A DNA stretch of 64,000 bases from Cycas panzhihuaensis (Eukaryota > Cycadophyta): assembly GCA_023213395.1 (NCBI GenBank), contig CM041465.1:34479741-34543740 (forward strand). The letters are read 5' to 3'. The position numbers were made by a program, and so were the translations under genes. Under the pieces are notes generated by a model. The model was not told the DNA's origin, did no database searches, and was given only the letters and a program-made list of their open reading frames with translations. This document shows, in pieces, positions 48,742-59,223 of the stretch; the stretch's first letter is position 1, and every line of letters begins with the position of its first letter.

Positions 48742-49925
48742 TTCATCCTTGAGAGATAATTGAAAATTATAAAGTAAAAGTTAAAACCTATTAAATATTC
48801 AATTCCACGTATTAAGACCTTTTCTAAGCTTGGTGAGTTATCTAACTCTTTGGTATACTTCTTCCAATTATTAGGTTGAGGATAATACTTTACCATTGAA
48901 ACTCCTTCTATTCGGAAGAAGTAAAGATGTTGATTTGGTGGAGATTGTCCCTATTTCATCAGGTCCCTTATTTATTCCTTGCTCTTTGGGTCTAACTTAT
49001 TAATCTTTGGTTACTTCCTCCTCTTGTAATGAAGAAGGAACTTTACATTCTATCATATCTTATGAGGAAATGCCTATGAGCAAAACTATTGATATGAATG
49101 CCCCCTTTCTATTCAAACCTATTTCTCACAAGTTTTCTATTTACCTATAAGGGAAAATACTTTAGTTTCTTCTAATATGAATCATTCTATGATTTGTCAT
49201 ATAATTTTTCTTTTACATGACATACTTGTTGATGTTACACCTCTCTTCTCTCAATCTCTTCTCTTTACTACATGGTTGAATAGACTAAGAAGAAGAGGGT
49301 GTCACATTGATATCCAGACTTAGAATCAAGTAGCAAGGATATTAATTCACTTGAAACACTTCAAAGGAATCAAAATACTCCTATTTAAGTGTAGGAAGTG
49401 AATTTAATTTGCATTATTTCTTTTCCTTCTTGTCCTGCTATGGATACTTCTCTATCATCCCTCATCTTCATGTCTTTGTCTAATCAAGATTGTCAGTCTT
49501 ATTATTAGGATTTTAAGTAAACCTTTATATTAATTTGGGAGTTTATTGATAGGCCTATTCTTTTCTCTCAAGTTCCTTCAATCATTGAGTTTGTTGCAAC
49601 CTATCCAGGCTCTTTGGTTAACTCTCCTTTACATTTTAGGCACTCTTCTTTATTTACTAACTTACTAAGGAATTTACTCCTCGTTGATCCTTTTCACTTT
49701 GATCATTTTTTTTTTAAAGTAATGCAATTTGATTCATTGCTAGTTGATCATTCCTAATCTTAAGAGGTAGTTTCTCTAGTAGAACCTACTTCTCCTTATT
49801 TTAAAGAGGGAAATGCTATACTTATGGAGCAAGCTATTGGCATTAACTTAGAACTAGGCAATACCCCCAAGATTATTAAATCAGGAGCTAATTGTACTCC
49901 CCAATATATTTCTCAATTTAAGGAT
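48742..49925 (+). pseudogene. Gypsy-1 linker between protease and RT, right copy
   Basis: Collinear with 1,546-2,715. No motif recognised, only short open pieces. Confidence 0.5.
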
Positions 49926-51300
49926 CTCTTTCATGAGTTCCACTTAGTCTTTGCTTGGGACTATAAAGATATGCATGGCCTTGATCCTTAAGTTATTGAG
50001 CATAATATCACAGTAACTCCTAGCATCAAACCTAAATATCAAAAACAACATCCTATTCACTCATATATCTCTTACTATCAAATAAGAAGTGGAGAAGTTG
50101 TTAGAAGTTGGATTCATTGAGAGTGTTAATTACTCTCAATGGGTTTCTAATATAGTTCCAGTTGTAAAGAAAAACAGTTCAATCTAAATTTTTATTAACT
50201 TCTGAGACATTAATGAAGCATTCTCTAAAGATAATTTTTTTCTCCCTTTTCTTGATCAAATTTAGGATCAGATGACTAATTTCGAGGTGATGTCTCTTAT
50301 GGATGACTTTTATGGTTATAATCAGATTTCCATCTCACCTTGAGATTGTCATAAGATTGCATTCACTACTCCTTAGAGAACTTTCATGTATAAATTCATG
50401 CCTTTTGGATTGAAAATTGCTAGTACTACTTATCAAAGAGTTGTGGTTTATATTTTTCATGATTTGATTGGTAATATTATTACTATGTACTTAGATGATA
50501 TACTTGTTCTTTCTCACAAAATATGTGATCATGTGTGTTACTTGAGAATCATCTTCAAAAGGTATAGGAAATATTATTTATGTCGTAATCCATCTAAATG
50601 TGTTTTGTCATAATGTTAGGAAGAATGTTAGGTAACATTGTTTCCCATAATGGGATTAGAATAGATCTAGATAAGATAAAGGTAATTATTGATATGCCTC
50701 CTCCTAAAAGCTATAAATAGATTAAATCCTTCTTAGGTAGTTTTAGTTTCTTAAGATATTTTATTACCAATTTCACTTTGGATGCCAAGCCTATCATAAA
50801 TCTCTTACGTAAAAGATGTGAAATTGTAATGAACTCCTTAAGTTCAAGAGTCCTTCAACAAGTTAAAGAAATCCTTAATATCAACACATATTCTTGCTCT
50901 ACTAATGTTTGATAAACCTTTTATCTTATATAGTTCATCTATAAAAGAATTGTTAGTGGGTATGTTAGCATAAAAGGATGACTTTGGTAAAGAACAAGTG
51001 ATATATTTAATAAGTAGGACTTTAGTGGTTGATGAACTTTATTATGGTCTTCTTGAAAAAGAATGCCTTGCTTTAATCTTTACCACTAAGAAGTTATGAC
51101 ACTATCTTCTTACTAATAAGGTCCATCTTATTGTTTAACTGGTGCTATCGGATATTTTCTTACCAAAACTAATCTTACTGGGTGACTAAGTAAATGGTCC
51201 TTATTACTATAAGAATTTGACTTTCATATTGTCAATAGAAAATATAAGAAAGGTATGGTCATCATTGAGATCATGTCTAATGCTCCTCTTCCTAATCCTA
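49926..51300 (+). pseudogene. pol: Gypsy-1 reverse transcriptase/RNase H, right copy
   Basis: The FAWDYKDMHGLDP block lies near 49,955-49,995. KFMPFGLKIASTTYQR begins a 75-codon open piece (50,386-50,613) with YLDDILVLS (both Asp present). ISHNGIRIDLDKIKVI is near 50,645-50,690. The RNase H follows with PFILYSSSIKELLVGMLA (50,915-50,970) and the LEKECLALIF block (catalytic Glu) near 51,050-51,080. Stops and frameshifts intervene. Confidence 0.83.
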
Positions 51301-51439
51301 CTAAATAACCTATTGATAATACTCCTCCGCAGAGCATGTTCTCCATGTCCAAGTTGTCCCTTCTGATGATCCATGGTATGGAGAAATTAAATCATATCTT
51401 CACAATCAATCTTTCCTTCTTCTTCTATGTCTAAGAAGA

Positions 51440-52475
51440 GAAGATGAATTTGAAATGTTGTTAGATATTATCTCTTACTTGATGATGTACTTTATAAATG
51501 TTCTTTTGATAGAATTCTATTGAGATACCTTTCTCCCAATGAAACACTTATAGCCTTGATGGAATCCCATGAAAGAACGTGTGGTGGATATTTTGGTGGT
51601 CAATCAATGACCCAACATATTCTTCGTATGGGTTATTATTGGCCCACCTTATTTAAAGATGCTCATTCCTATGTATAAAAATGTCAATCCCATGCAACCT
51701 TAATACACAAACCTATACATGAATTGAAATCAATTATCTCACCTTAGCATTTCTCCCAATGGAGTTTTGATCTCATTGGTCAATTTTTTTTAGCATCGTC
51801 TAACAATCATAAGTTTATTATAACTGCAACTGAATACTTTACTAAATAGAGAGAAGTTATTCCATTAGTCACTACTACTAGAAAGATTATTGTCACATTT
51901 GTTTTTCAGCATATCATTTATAGATTTAGAGTACCAGACATTATTATAACTAATAACATGACTTCATTTTGTAATCCCCATGTCAGTGAAGTGTGTAATG
52001 AATTCCATGTTACTCATAGATTGTCAGCCCCTTATCACCCTCAAGTGAATGGCTAAATTAAATCCTTTAACAAAACTTTAGCCAAAATAGTCACAACCTC
52101 TTATAGAGAATGGCATGTTTAACTATTTCATGCATTATGAGATTATAGAATTTTGATTAGAAATGTTATAGGCATGACACTATTTTCTAGATGAGACTTA
52201 TCTACACACTTTACAAAATAATGTAGCATATAAGGCTAGGATTTAAGCTACATAATAGGTAGCTTAGGCGAGAAAGTTTCATATTGGCAATAAAGTATTG
52301 AAGTTGGAATACCTCCATAATAAACAATGGAAGTTTTCTCCTAAGTAGGTTGGTCCTTATCTAGTAATCAAAGATTTGAATAATTGAGTCTATCGAATCT
52401 CAATAATGGAAGGTTTAGAATTTAAAAAGTTTGTAAACTCTTAATATTTGAGGAAGTTTTATACTTAGTAATATT
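51440..52475 (+). pseudogene. pol: Gypsy-1 integrase
   Basis: Zinc-finger side: ESHERTCGGYFGGQSMTQHI and GYYWPTLFKDA near 51,565-51,665, then KCQSHA, where the second Cys of the usual CQ-C pair is lost. Core: WSFDLIGQF near 51,760-51,785 (first Asp), then ITNNMTSF near 51,945-51,970, where the catalytic Asp of TDNGTSF is Asn. LSAPYHPQVNG is followed by a stop where NGQ-E is expected. A C-terminal region is readable to about 52,470. Integration activity is lost. Confidence 0.83.
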
Positions 52476-53500
52476 CCTTGTCTCGTAATAAGGATAAACT
52501 ATAGCTCTAAAACTTCTTTTCTTGTCTAATAAGCTAAAACTATAGGTAGTTATTTTTTAGTATTTTCTTATCTTCTCTTGATTTATTCTTGCTTTCATAA
52601 ATATTTTACTCGCGATCATATAAGTTTATTGCTCATTCTAGTATATGCATTGATTGAGAGTGCTCTTCTTTTAGGGTTTGGTTTTTTCTCTTTTGAGATC
52701 TGTACTCGAGAGAATTTGGGCCCTTAGCCTTGTCATTTATCTTTATCCTGAAAAAAAGAGATTAGTTCATCAGCTTTATATATTTTCTGTTATTTAGATT
52801 ATACTTCTACTTACTAGTCCTTCATCATGAGGATTCCTTCTTAGTCATATATCACCTACTATTTAATCTTTATTATTTTTTATCCTTAGTTCTCTCTATC
52901 TACATTTTAAATTGAGTACTCATTCTATCACCTTCCCTTTATATTTGGAGACACTATGATTTTGATTTCCCTTCTTTCCCGTGGTTCAAACCTTAAGGAG
53001 ATTAGTCTCATTTATCTTGGGTTCTATTGAAAAGGATAAATCCTTGTTGTATTGAGTTAAAGAACTTCATAATTGGATGGTTATAAAACTTTTCTTATAA
53101 ATATTAAAAAAAGGTAAAAGGTAAAAGAAAAATTAATTAAAAAAATTTAAAAAGAAAGTAAAAAAAGAAAAGCAAAAGAATTATATTATTGTCATCCTAT
53201 TGTAATCTAAGGCATGTCACAAGACGACTTCATCCATACATATCTATGTAATAGGCTGGGTTCATTTGGATAAATCATTCAACATGTTTAGGTATAACTA
53301 TTTGGGTCCACCATGGCCTCAGTTATGATTGAACCTTGGTTGACATCTTTTGTTCTTATTGATCATAGTTATCTCAATTATGATTTTCTTTTCTTCTTAA
53401 TATAGTCAAAACTAATCTCATTCACTATCATCTCCTTATTGATTAATTCTTGCACCTTCATTCATTGATTACACTATCTCCAAATACTACTCCTATCTTC
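52476..53500 (+). other. Gypsy-1 spacer between integrase and extra RNase H
   Basis: 1 kb with no domain recognised. It holds a purine-rich A/G tract at 53,104-53,182 (runs such as AAAAAAGGTAAAAGG). Confidence 0.55.
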
Positions 53501-53910
53501 CTATGGCATTGAGCATATTCACTGATGGAGATAGTAGAGGTAACCCATGACCATTTTCTATTGGTTAGGTGATCTATGGCTAATAAAAAAATCCTCTCCT
53601 CTTCGCTGGCCTATTTATACCTAGAGCAACTAATAATGAAGTTGAATATTCAACGATCATTGGATTCTTGTCTAATTTCTCTCACTCTTATCCCGGGTCC
53701 ATCATCATATATTCCAATTCTTAAATTGTAGTCTACCAGCTAGTTGAGATATATCAAGTGCACTCTTCATGACTCCTCCTCCACCATTAGGCTTTATTAT
53801 TATTGTCATTATTTTCTTCAATTATGATCTAGTATGTCCCTTATTCCCTTAATGCTAAAGCTAACATTCTTGTCTCTTCTATCTTGGATGATTATTTTGA
53901 TTAACTTTCA
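53501..53910 (+). pseudogene. Extra RNase H (archaeal/plant-type) downstream of Gypsy-1 integrase
   Basis: A second RNase H domain separate from the one fused to RT. In one frame with several stops, blocks read LSIFTDGDSRGNP (first catalytic Asp), LFIPRATNNEVEYSTIIG (catalytic Glu in NEVEY), SIIIYSNS (the Asp of YSDS is Asn), then YQVHS, VPYSLNAKANIL (the final Asp of NA-AD is Asn). This is the layout of type I RNase H of the dual-RNase-H Tat-lineage plant Gypsy elements (family knowledge). Two of four metal ligands are changed, both compatible with G-to-A transitions, so it is dead. About 135 residues, near the usual domain length. Confidence 0.75.
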
Positions 53911-53930
53911 TCTTTTGGTTGGGGACACCT

Positions 53931-54494
53931 TACTCAAGAACAAGTATAAACTACCACTTTGTAAAGAGTATAAACTACTAGTTTTGAAGATAAAGGTCTA
54001 AGTAGTGTGAAGGTTAAGATTATAGATTTAAGAATAAAATGAAGTGTTTGAAAGGATAGACCCACATAGGAATCTTAGGCCATAGAGGATCTTGGTAGGG
54101 GGCAAGATCCTAAAAGCTTCTTATCCCTAGAAGAAGCCAATGAGAAATTGAATATACTTGGAAAACTAATTATTTATCAAGTGAGATTAATTATTTTATT
54201 ATGTAAATAACATATTTTCTTTATGATATATTATATGAATATGGATTTTACTCTATATTTATATAATCTGTGAGGAGTATGATGTGAATCATGTGAGTTT
54301 TTTCTTTTGAGAAATATACATTATTCTATCTTTTATTTTTATAAACCTATTATTGTTTGTTTTAGGTGGTTTTATGTTTATAAAAATAGAATTACTAATC
54401 CTTTCATCTACTCTCTTTTATCTTTTATTCATTTTCTATCCTTTATTACTCCTTATAATATTTTTCATTTAAAACCTCTTTGCACTCTGGAATG
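53931..54494. other. Junction region between Gypsy-1 and Gypsy-2
   Basis: AT-rich, no clear coding content. The boundary of the two elements must lie here. No Gypsy-1 3' LTR start (TGTTGATGAGTGG) was found. The 62-codon frame at 54,307-54,495 lies opposite to likely Gypsy-2 sequence and is not taken as a gene. Confidence 0.5.
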
Positions 54495-54560
54495 AGTATA
54501 AACTACTATGTAATTTCTTGCAACACCTTTTGAGAATGAGCATCCTTGTCGTAACCTTTG
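54495..54560 (-). pseudogene. pol: Gypsy-2 pol fragment beyond Copia-D
   Basis: Short continuation of the Gypsy-2 frame cut by Copia-D. On the - strand, just outside the TSD, it reads IKGYDKDAHSQKVLQEIT before a stop. It joins in frame with the MEEL at the Gypsy-2 side (62,060) once one TSD copy is discounted. This is the linker between RNase H and integrase. Further downstream the element is unrecognisable. Confidence 0.72.
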
Positions 54561-54565
54561 ATTAG
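54561..54565. repeat. Copia-D target-site duplication (left)
   Basis: ATTAG, identical to 62,060-62,064. Confidence 0.95.
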
Positions 54566-55118
54566 TGTGAAAAGAGGCTAGATGGCCTCAACAGTCCCAA
54601 GATCTAGAAACTAGGATCATTCTAGTTCTAGTTGCAGAAATACAAACAAGTATAATAATCTCAAGGAAAATAGAGAGTAAAGAGACAAAGCACAAATGAA
54701 GGAGCAAGAGAAAATGATACCCAATATGTGGAGTTGGAATTGGTCCAACCTCCAAAGAATGAATAGTTTGATTAGCAAACTGACAGCATAACAATACAAC
54801 TCCAACTCTCTTATAAGACAATGAGAGGAGGTCTTATTATATAGAGTGAGATGAGAGACCTAAGGCATTGGATGTTTGACAAGTGTCAAATATCCAAGAT
54901 ACATACTCTGCATGTTGGACATGTGTCCTTTTGGGCTCTCATGTGAGCAAAAATGCATGAGGGTCTATTTGACCCTTTAGTGACAACGTTATGTTGCTAG
55001 AAAGAATGTGGGTGTGCACTTTATCACTTAAGTGATAAGTCACCTCTGAAGTAAAAAGTACACATATTACATGAAAATTAAAGTACATTATCTTAACATG
55101 TGGACATTAGATTTAATA
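54566..55118 (-). repeat. Copia-D 3' LTR
   Basis: 553 bp. On the + strand it starts TGTGAAAAGAGGCTAG and ends GATTTAATA (terminal CA of the partner mutated to TA). It contains CTATATAA on the - strand at 54,837-54,844. Confidence 0.96.
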
Positions 55119-55127
55119 CCCCCCCTT
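55119..55127 (-). other. Copia-D polypurine tract
   Basis: The - strand reads AAGGGGGGG immediately before the 3' LTR. Confidence 0.88.
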
Positions 55128-55703
55128 ATTATTTACAATGTTAAGTCAGACACCAAGACCATCTCTAAATTTTACAAACTTCTCTCTACTAAGAGGCTTG
55201 GTAAAGATGTCTGTTGTCTACTCCTCTGTAGGTTTGTACTGGAGGTTGATCTCACCATTCTGCATATGCTCTCTGATGAAGTGATGGTGAACCTTGATGT
55301 GTTTTGTCTGCGTATGAAACATTGGATTCTTAGCTAACTTGAGCACACTTTGATTATCGTAATGTATCCTGGTGGGATGACCCTGCTCAAGTTCAAGTTC
55401 CCCAAGAATCTGTCGTAGCCAGATAGCCTCATAAGCTGCGCTGACTGTAGCTTTGTACTCTACTTTGGTGGAGGACAAGGTAACATTGGGTTGCTTCTTG
55501 CAACTCCACAAAACAACTGCTGAACCAAGGGAAAAACAGTATCCTAAGGTTGATCTTCTGCTATCTTGGTAACCTGCCTGATCAAAATCTGAGAACCCTT
55601 CTAGAGTGAAGTTCTCATTATGTGCATACTCAAGGCCATGTTACAATGTGCCTTTGATGTACTTAAGTATGCGTTTGGCTGCATTCCAGTGTATCTAATT
55701 GGG
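55128..55703 (-). pseudogene. pol: Copia-D RNase H
   Basis: RNase H domain at the polyprotein end. A 97-codon open piece (55,218-55,511) has SSTKVEYKATVSAAYEAIWL (catalytic Glu), RIHYDNQSVLKLAKN (catalytic Asp) and HIKVHHHFIREHM. Upstream is a GFSDFDQAG block (first Asp) near 55,570-55,600. Downstream, the IFTKPLSREKF end block is followed by LGV and a stop close to the polypurine tract. Few stops, so the domain is nearly readable end to end. Confidence 0.9.
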
Positions 55704-56672
55704 TTAAGACATGTAACGTGAGCAAATCCCAACAGCAAATAAAATATCCGATTGAGTGTTGGTGAGATAAATGAGACTCCTAATCAACTGTTGGTAAAGT
55801 GTGGGATCTACTGGTACAGCTTCCTCATTGAGAGTAAGCTTAGATCCATTCTCCATAGCTGTAGGCACTATTTTGCAGTCGTGCATCCTAAACCGCTGTA
55901 AAATATCCCAAGCATATTTCACTTGGGAGATGAAGATATAGCCTGGCTGTTGCCATATCTCAAAGTCTAAAAAATAATGGAGAAGTCCAAGATCTGTGAA
56001 ACTTCTCTTCAAATCATCTTGGAGAATGTGAATCATGTTAGTGTCACTACCAGTGATCACTAAGGCATCTACATATAAGGAAATAAAAATTACATGGTTC
56101 GTTTTATTTTTTATATATATATTAGGATCTAAAGTAGATCGATGAAACTGATGTCTTAAGAAGTAGTCATCAATCTTCGAGTACCATTCCCTTGGAGCTT
56201 GCTTCAAGCCATATAACGTCTTTTTTAGGCGATATACAAAATGCTCCTTACCTTATACTTTGTATCTGGGAGGTTGCTCCAAATACACCTCCTCCTGAAG
56301 ATCACCATTAAGAAAGGCACTCTTCACATCCATCTGATAAACAAGCCATTTGCATTGAGCAACTAAGGCCAAAATGAGTCTGATAGTATTCATATTCGCC
56401 ACTGGTGCAAAAGTTTCTTCATAGTCTATGCCTTCTTTTTATTTAAATCCTTTTGCTACAAGGCAAGTCTTCTGCCTTTTAAGTGAACCATCAGAATGGA
56501 ATTTGGTCTTGTAGACCCATTTGCAACTAATTGCATGTTTGTGTTTAGGTAATTCAACCAAATTCCAAGTTCCATTCTTTTCAATAGAATGGATTTCTTC
56601 ATCCATGGCAACCTTCCAATTTTCATTTTTAGAAGCCTCCTCAAAAGTGGAAGGCTCATCAACACAAAGCAC
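55704..56672 (-). pseudogene. pol: Copia-D reverse transcriptase
   Basis: RVT_2 domain on the - strand. A 77-codon piece (56,439-56,672) has PSTFEEASKNENWKVAMDEE and WVYKTKFHSDGS. After a stop come DYEETFAPVANMNTIRL, YQMDVKSAFLNGDLQEEVY and YGLKQAPREWY. A 167-codon piece (55,704-56,207) contains FISLYVDALVITGSD, where the second catalytic Asp of YVDD is Ala. RT activity should be abolished. The end block SLIYLTNTQSDILFAVGI leads to RNase H. Confidence 0.93.
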
Positions 56673-58300
56673 TTCAGCTATAAGTGCATAATTGGTTTGC
56701 TGTCAACATTTAGATAGACGTTTTCCTTCAATAATGTGACTGCCTTAAACAGTTTGTGTATACCATTTGGGTAACTTTTGAATTGAAGTAACTTAAACCT
56801 CAAGATCTTCTGGTGTAAGTGGTTGGTCAATAGAAGATGTACTTGGATCAAGTGGAGCAAATTCAGTTGAAGTAGACAGTCCAGTTGGTGCAAATGATGA
56901 ACATAGTGTAGAGGATTAAGAGGGAAGGAAGGCCTCAACAATCTTCTTGCCTTTGTCAACAGGAGGTTGCATGGATGTTGTTTGCACCTCCTTGTGATCT
57001 TCTTCAGTAAAGATGACATCTCTTGAGAGATACATTTTCTTCCCTATAGGATCATACAACTTGTAGGCTTTACTATGAACGGCATAACCTATAAAGATGC
57101 ATTTCAGACTATGTTTGTCTAATTTCTTCCTTTATTGATCAGGAATATGCATATAAGCAGTGCACCCAAAAGTCCTCAAATGGCTGATAGTAGGCTTTTT
57201 GCCAGACCATGCCTCCTCGGGTGTCATGTTGGTGACTACTGTAGTAGGACTACGATTGGCCACATAGGCAGCTGTGTGAAATGCTTCTACCCAGTAAGCT
57301 TGAGTGAGTCCTTATGCATGCATCATAGTTTAGCTTTATTAGCCAAAGTTCTGTTCATTCGTTCAGAGACTCTATTTTATTGAGGAGTGTGAGGTATAGT
57401 TAGTTGTCTCTGAATGCCATTATCCTTGCAGTATTGTGTGAATTCATTTGATGTAAATTCACCTCTATTGTCTATCCTAAATATTTTGATTGAGTAGCCA
57501 GACTCATTTTCCACTTTAAGCTTGAATTCTTTGAACTTAGAAAATGCTTCAGATTTGTGTTTGATGAAATAGACCCAAACTTTGTAAGAAAAGTCATCAA
57601 TGAAGGAGATGTAATACAAAGCTCCTCCAAAAGATGCTGTGGTCATAGGTCCGCATAAATCTGAATATACCAACTGCAGAGGATGTGATGCACGCCACAC
57701 TTTGCCTTTAGGGAAAGGCAAGCGATGTTGAGTTCCCATAATACACGCTTCACAAAGATATTTTATTCCATAGATCTTTGGAAGCCCATGTACCATATTC
57801 TTGTTGATGATCTGCCTCAAATTGTCTAAGCTCAAATGGCCTAGACGTTGATGCCAAAGTTGCATCTTGGACAAGTAAGGAGTGACAATGGAACCAGAGT
57901 AAGTAGAATCAAGTGTTATATTATTTGCATCCAACTTGTAGAGGCCTTGATCCTCATAGCCAACAGCTACTACTTGGTCTTCTTTGTCACTAATTATACA
58001 TTTCCCGTTTCTGAATAATACACTCATATGTTGCTTGTCGAACTTGCTAACAGATAGTAAGTTTTTATCCATTGAAGGTATTAAATAGGTATTGCCACTG
58101 GGAAATGTGAAGGAAGGATTTGATGAAGAAGAAAACGGAGTTATTATACCTACTCTAGAAATTTTGATAGATTGATTATTCCCAAAGGTTACTGATTGAC
58201 CTTTGCCTTCCTTGATGTTGGTGAGGAGCTCTTCACTTCTAGTCATGTGTTGTAAAGCTCCAGAATCAATAATCCAAGTTTCATCAACCTTGGATGTTTG
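56673..58300 (-). pseudogene. pol: Copia-D protease and integrase
   Basis: Reads from WIIDSGALQHMT (catalytic D-S-G) near 58,290-58,240 into a 289-codon open stretch (57,377-58,246). The pre-integrase zinc finger is LWHQRLGHLSLDNL...CEACIMG. The integrase core has VYSDLCGPM (first Asp), SFIDDFSYKVWVYF and FRIDNRGEFTSNEF (second Asp; the usual NGGE is NRGE). A stop replaces Gln after TPQ at about 57,375, then ERMNRT carries the catalytic Glu. The C-terminal block GYAVHSKAYKLYDP lies near 57,090-57,050, followed by a proline/serine-rich linker to RT. Confidence 0.93.
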
Positions 58301-59223
58301 ATATGCATAAAATAGTTTGTCTTCATCTGCAAACTGATTAAAGTGGCGTTAATTACCACCTCTAAAACCCCCCCTTCCTCTTTGACCTCCTTGATAGGCA
58401 CCTCGATTTGGTCGAGGGGGTTGCTACTGCTGCTGTTGTTGATGTTGAAACCGTTACTGGTACTACTGATGTGGCTACTTCTATCGCTGATTTAGATGAT
58501 GTGACTGCTGCTACTGGTGTAGATCTACTTGTTTTTCTGACAATCAGGTGCTATGTAGCCAGGTTTGCCACAATAATGACATACAACATTGGTCCTTGAA
58601 GACCCAATGTTCATGTTCCCAAACTACTTTGAAAGTACAGGTTTGGGTTACTGTTTGGCCTTCGAATTGGTCATGAATGCACCTGATGTAGATGGTTCCT
58701 CCTCATTATCATTAGTATAGATTTGTTCTTCTTGAAGTAGCAGACTTTCAAATTCGTTGAATGTCATAGTTTTGAGAGAACCATCTCTTGTAGTAGACGA
58801 AATGAAGCCATTATAGTCCTTGGGTAAGGCTTTGGTGATGGAAGTGATCAATTCATCCCTTGTAGCTAGACTACCAAGTGTATTCAGTTCATTACATACC
58901 TCCTTAATAGAGGAAAGGAAAGCCAACATGGGCTTGAAAAACTTAACAGAATATAATTTTGCCTTAACCATTAAAATACGAGCTTGATCTCGCCTTTCAT
59001 ACAATGAGGACAAAGTGTCCCAAGCTTCCTTAGAAGTTTTAGCACAAGCAATATTCTGATGTACATGCACATCAACAATCATGTGAAGGAATGCCAAAGC
59101 AATTTCATCTTTGGCTTCCAAAGTAGCAAGTAAAGCATCATCAGGTTCCACAGTAACATTGCCATTGATAATAGGTGCTGGTCAAGGTAATCTCCCAGAA
59201 ACATAACTCCAAAATTTGTTCAT
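58301..59223 (-). pseudogene. gag: Copia-D gag
   Basis: Starts with ATG at 59,223 (MNKFWSYVSG). One stop (TGA) follows about 14 codons in, then the frame is open for 167 codons (58,648-59,151) with the Copia gag (UBN2-type) blocks AWDTLSSLYERRDQARI and DELITSITKALPKDYNGFI. The zinc knuckle near 58,590-58,546 reads CHYCGKPGYIAPDC; the His of C-x2-C-x4-H-x4-C is Tyr (CAT to TAT). A Gln/His-rich stretch (58,545-58,425) with clustered TAG/TAA/TGA stops and a Gly/Arg-rich tail precede the protease. Confidence 0.92.

Larger units (their letters stand above)
27448..51453. repeat. Right arm of the inverted repeat
   Basis: This is the mirror partner of 1-23,669. The inner limit is the integrase sequence of Copia-B near 27,448, matching the last bases before the N gap. 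The outer limit is imposed only by the window start. The arm is slightly longer than its partner (24.0 versus 23.7 kb) because of many small indels. Copia-C pol is more damaged here than in the left arm. Confidence 0.93.
43676..53930 (+). mobile_element. Gypsy-1, right-arm copy (5' LTR to beyond integrase)
   Basis: Ty3/Gypsy element on the + strand: 5' LTR, primer site, gag, PR, RT, RNase H, integrase and a second, separate RNase H near the 3' end. No 3' LTR is found in the window, so the 3' end is missing or displaced. The sequence beyond 51,453 has no partner in view because the left arm leaves the window. Frames are heavily interrupted. Confidence 0.85.

Noticed and set aside
54588-54821. 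77- and 62-codon frames on the - strand with hydrophobic stretches
   Set aside because: They lie inside the Copia-D 3' LTR and are overlapping frames of non-coding LTR sequence.
58408-58599. 63-codon + strand frame rich in Val, Ala and Thr
   Set aside because: Antisense shadow of the Gln-rich end of Copia-D gag. The - strand has the zinc knuckle and joins the protease in frame.
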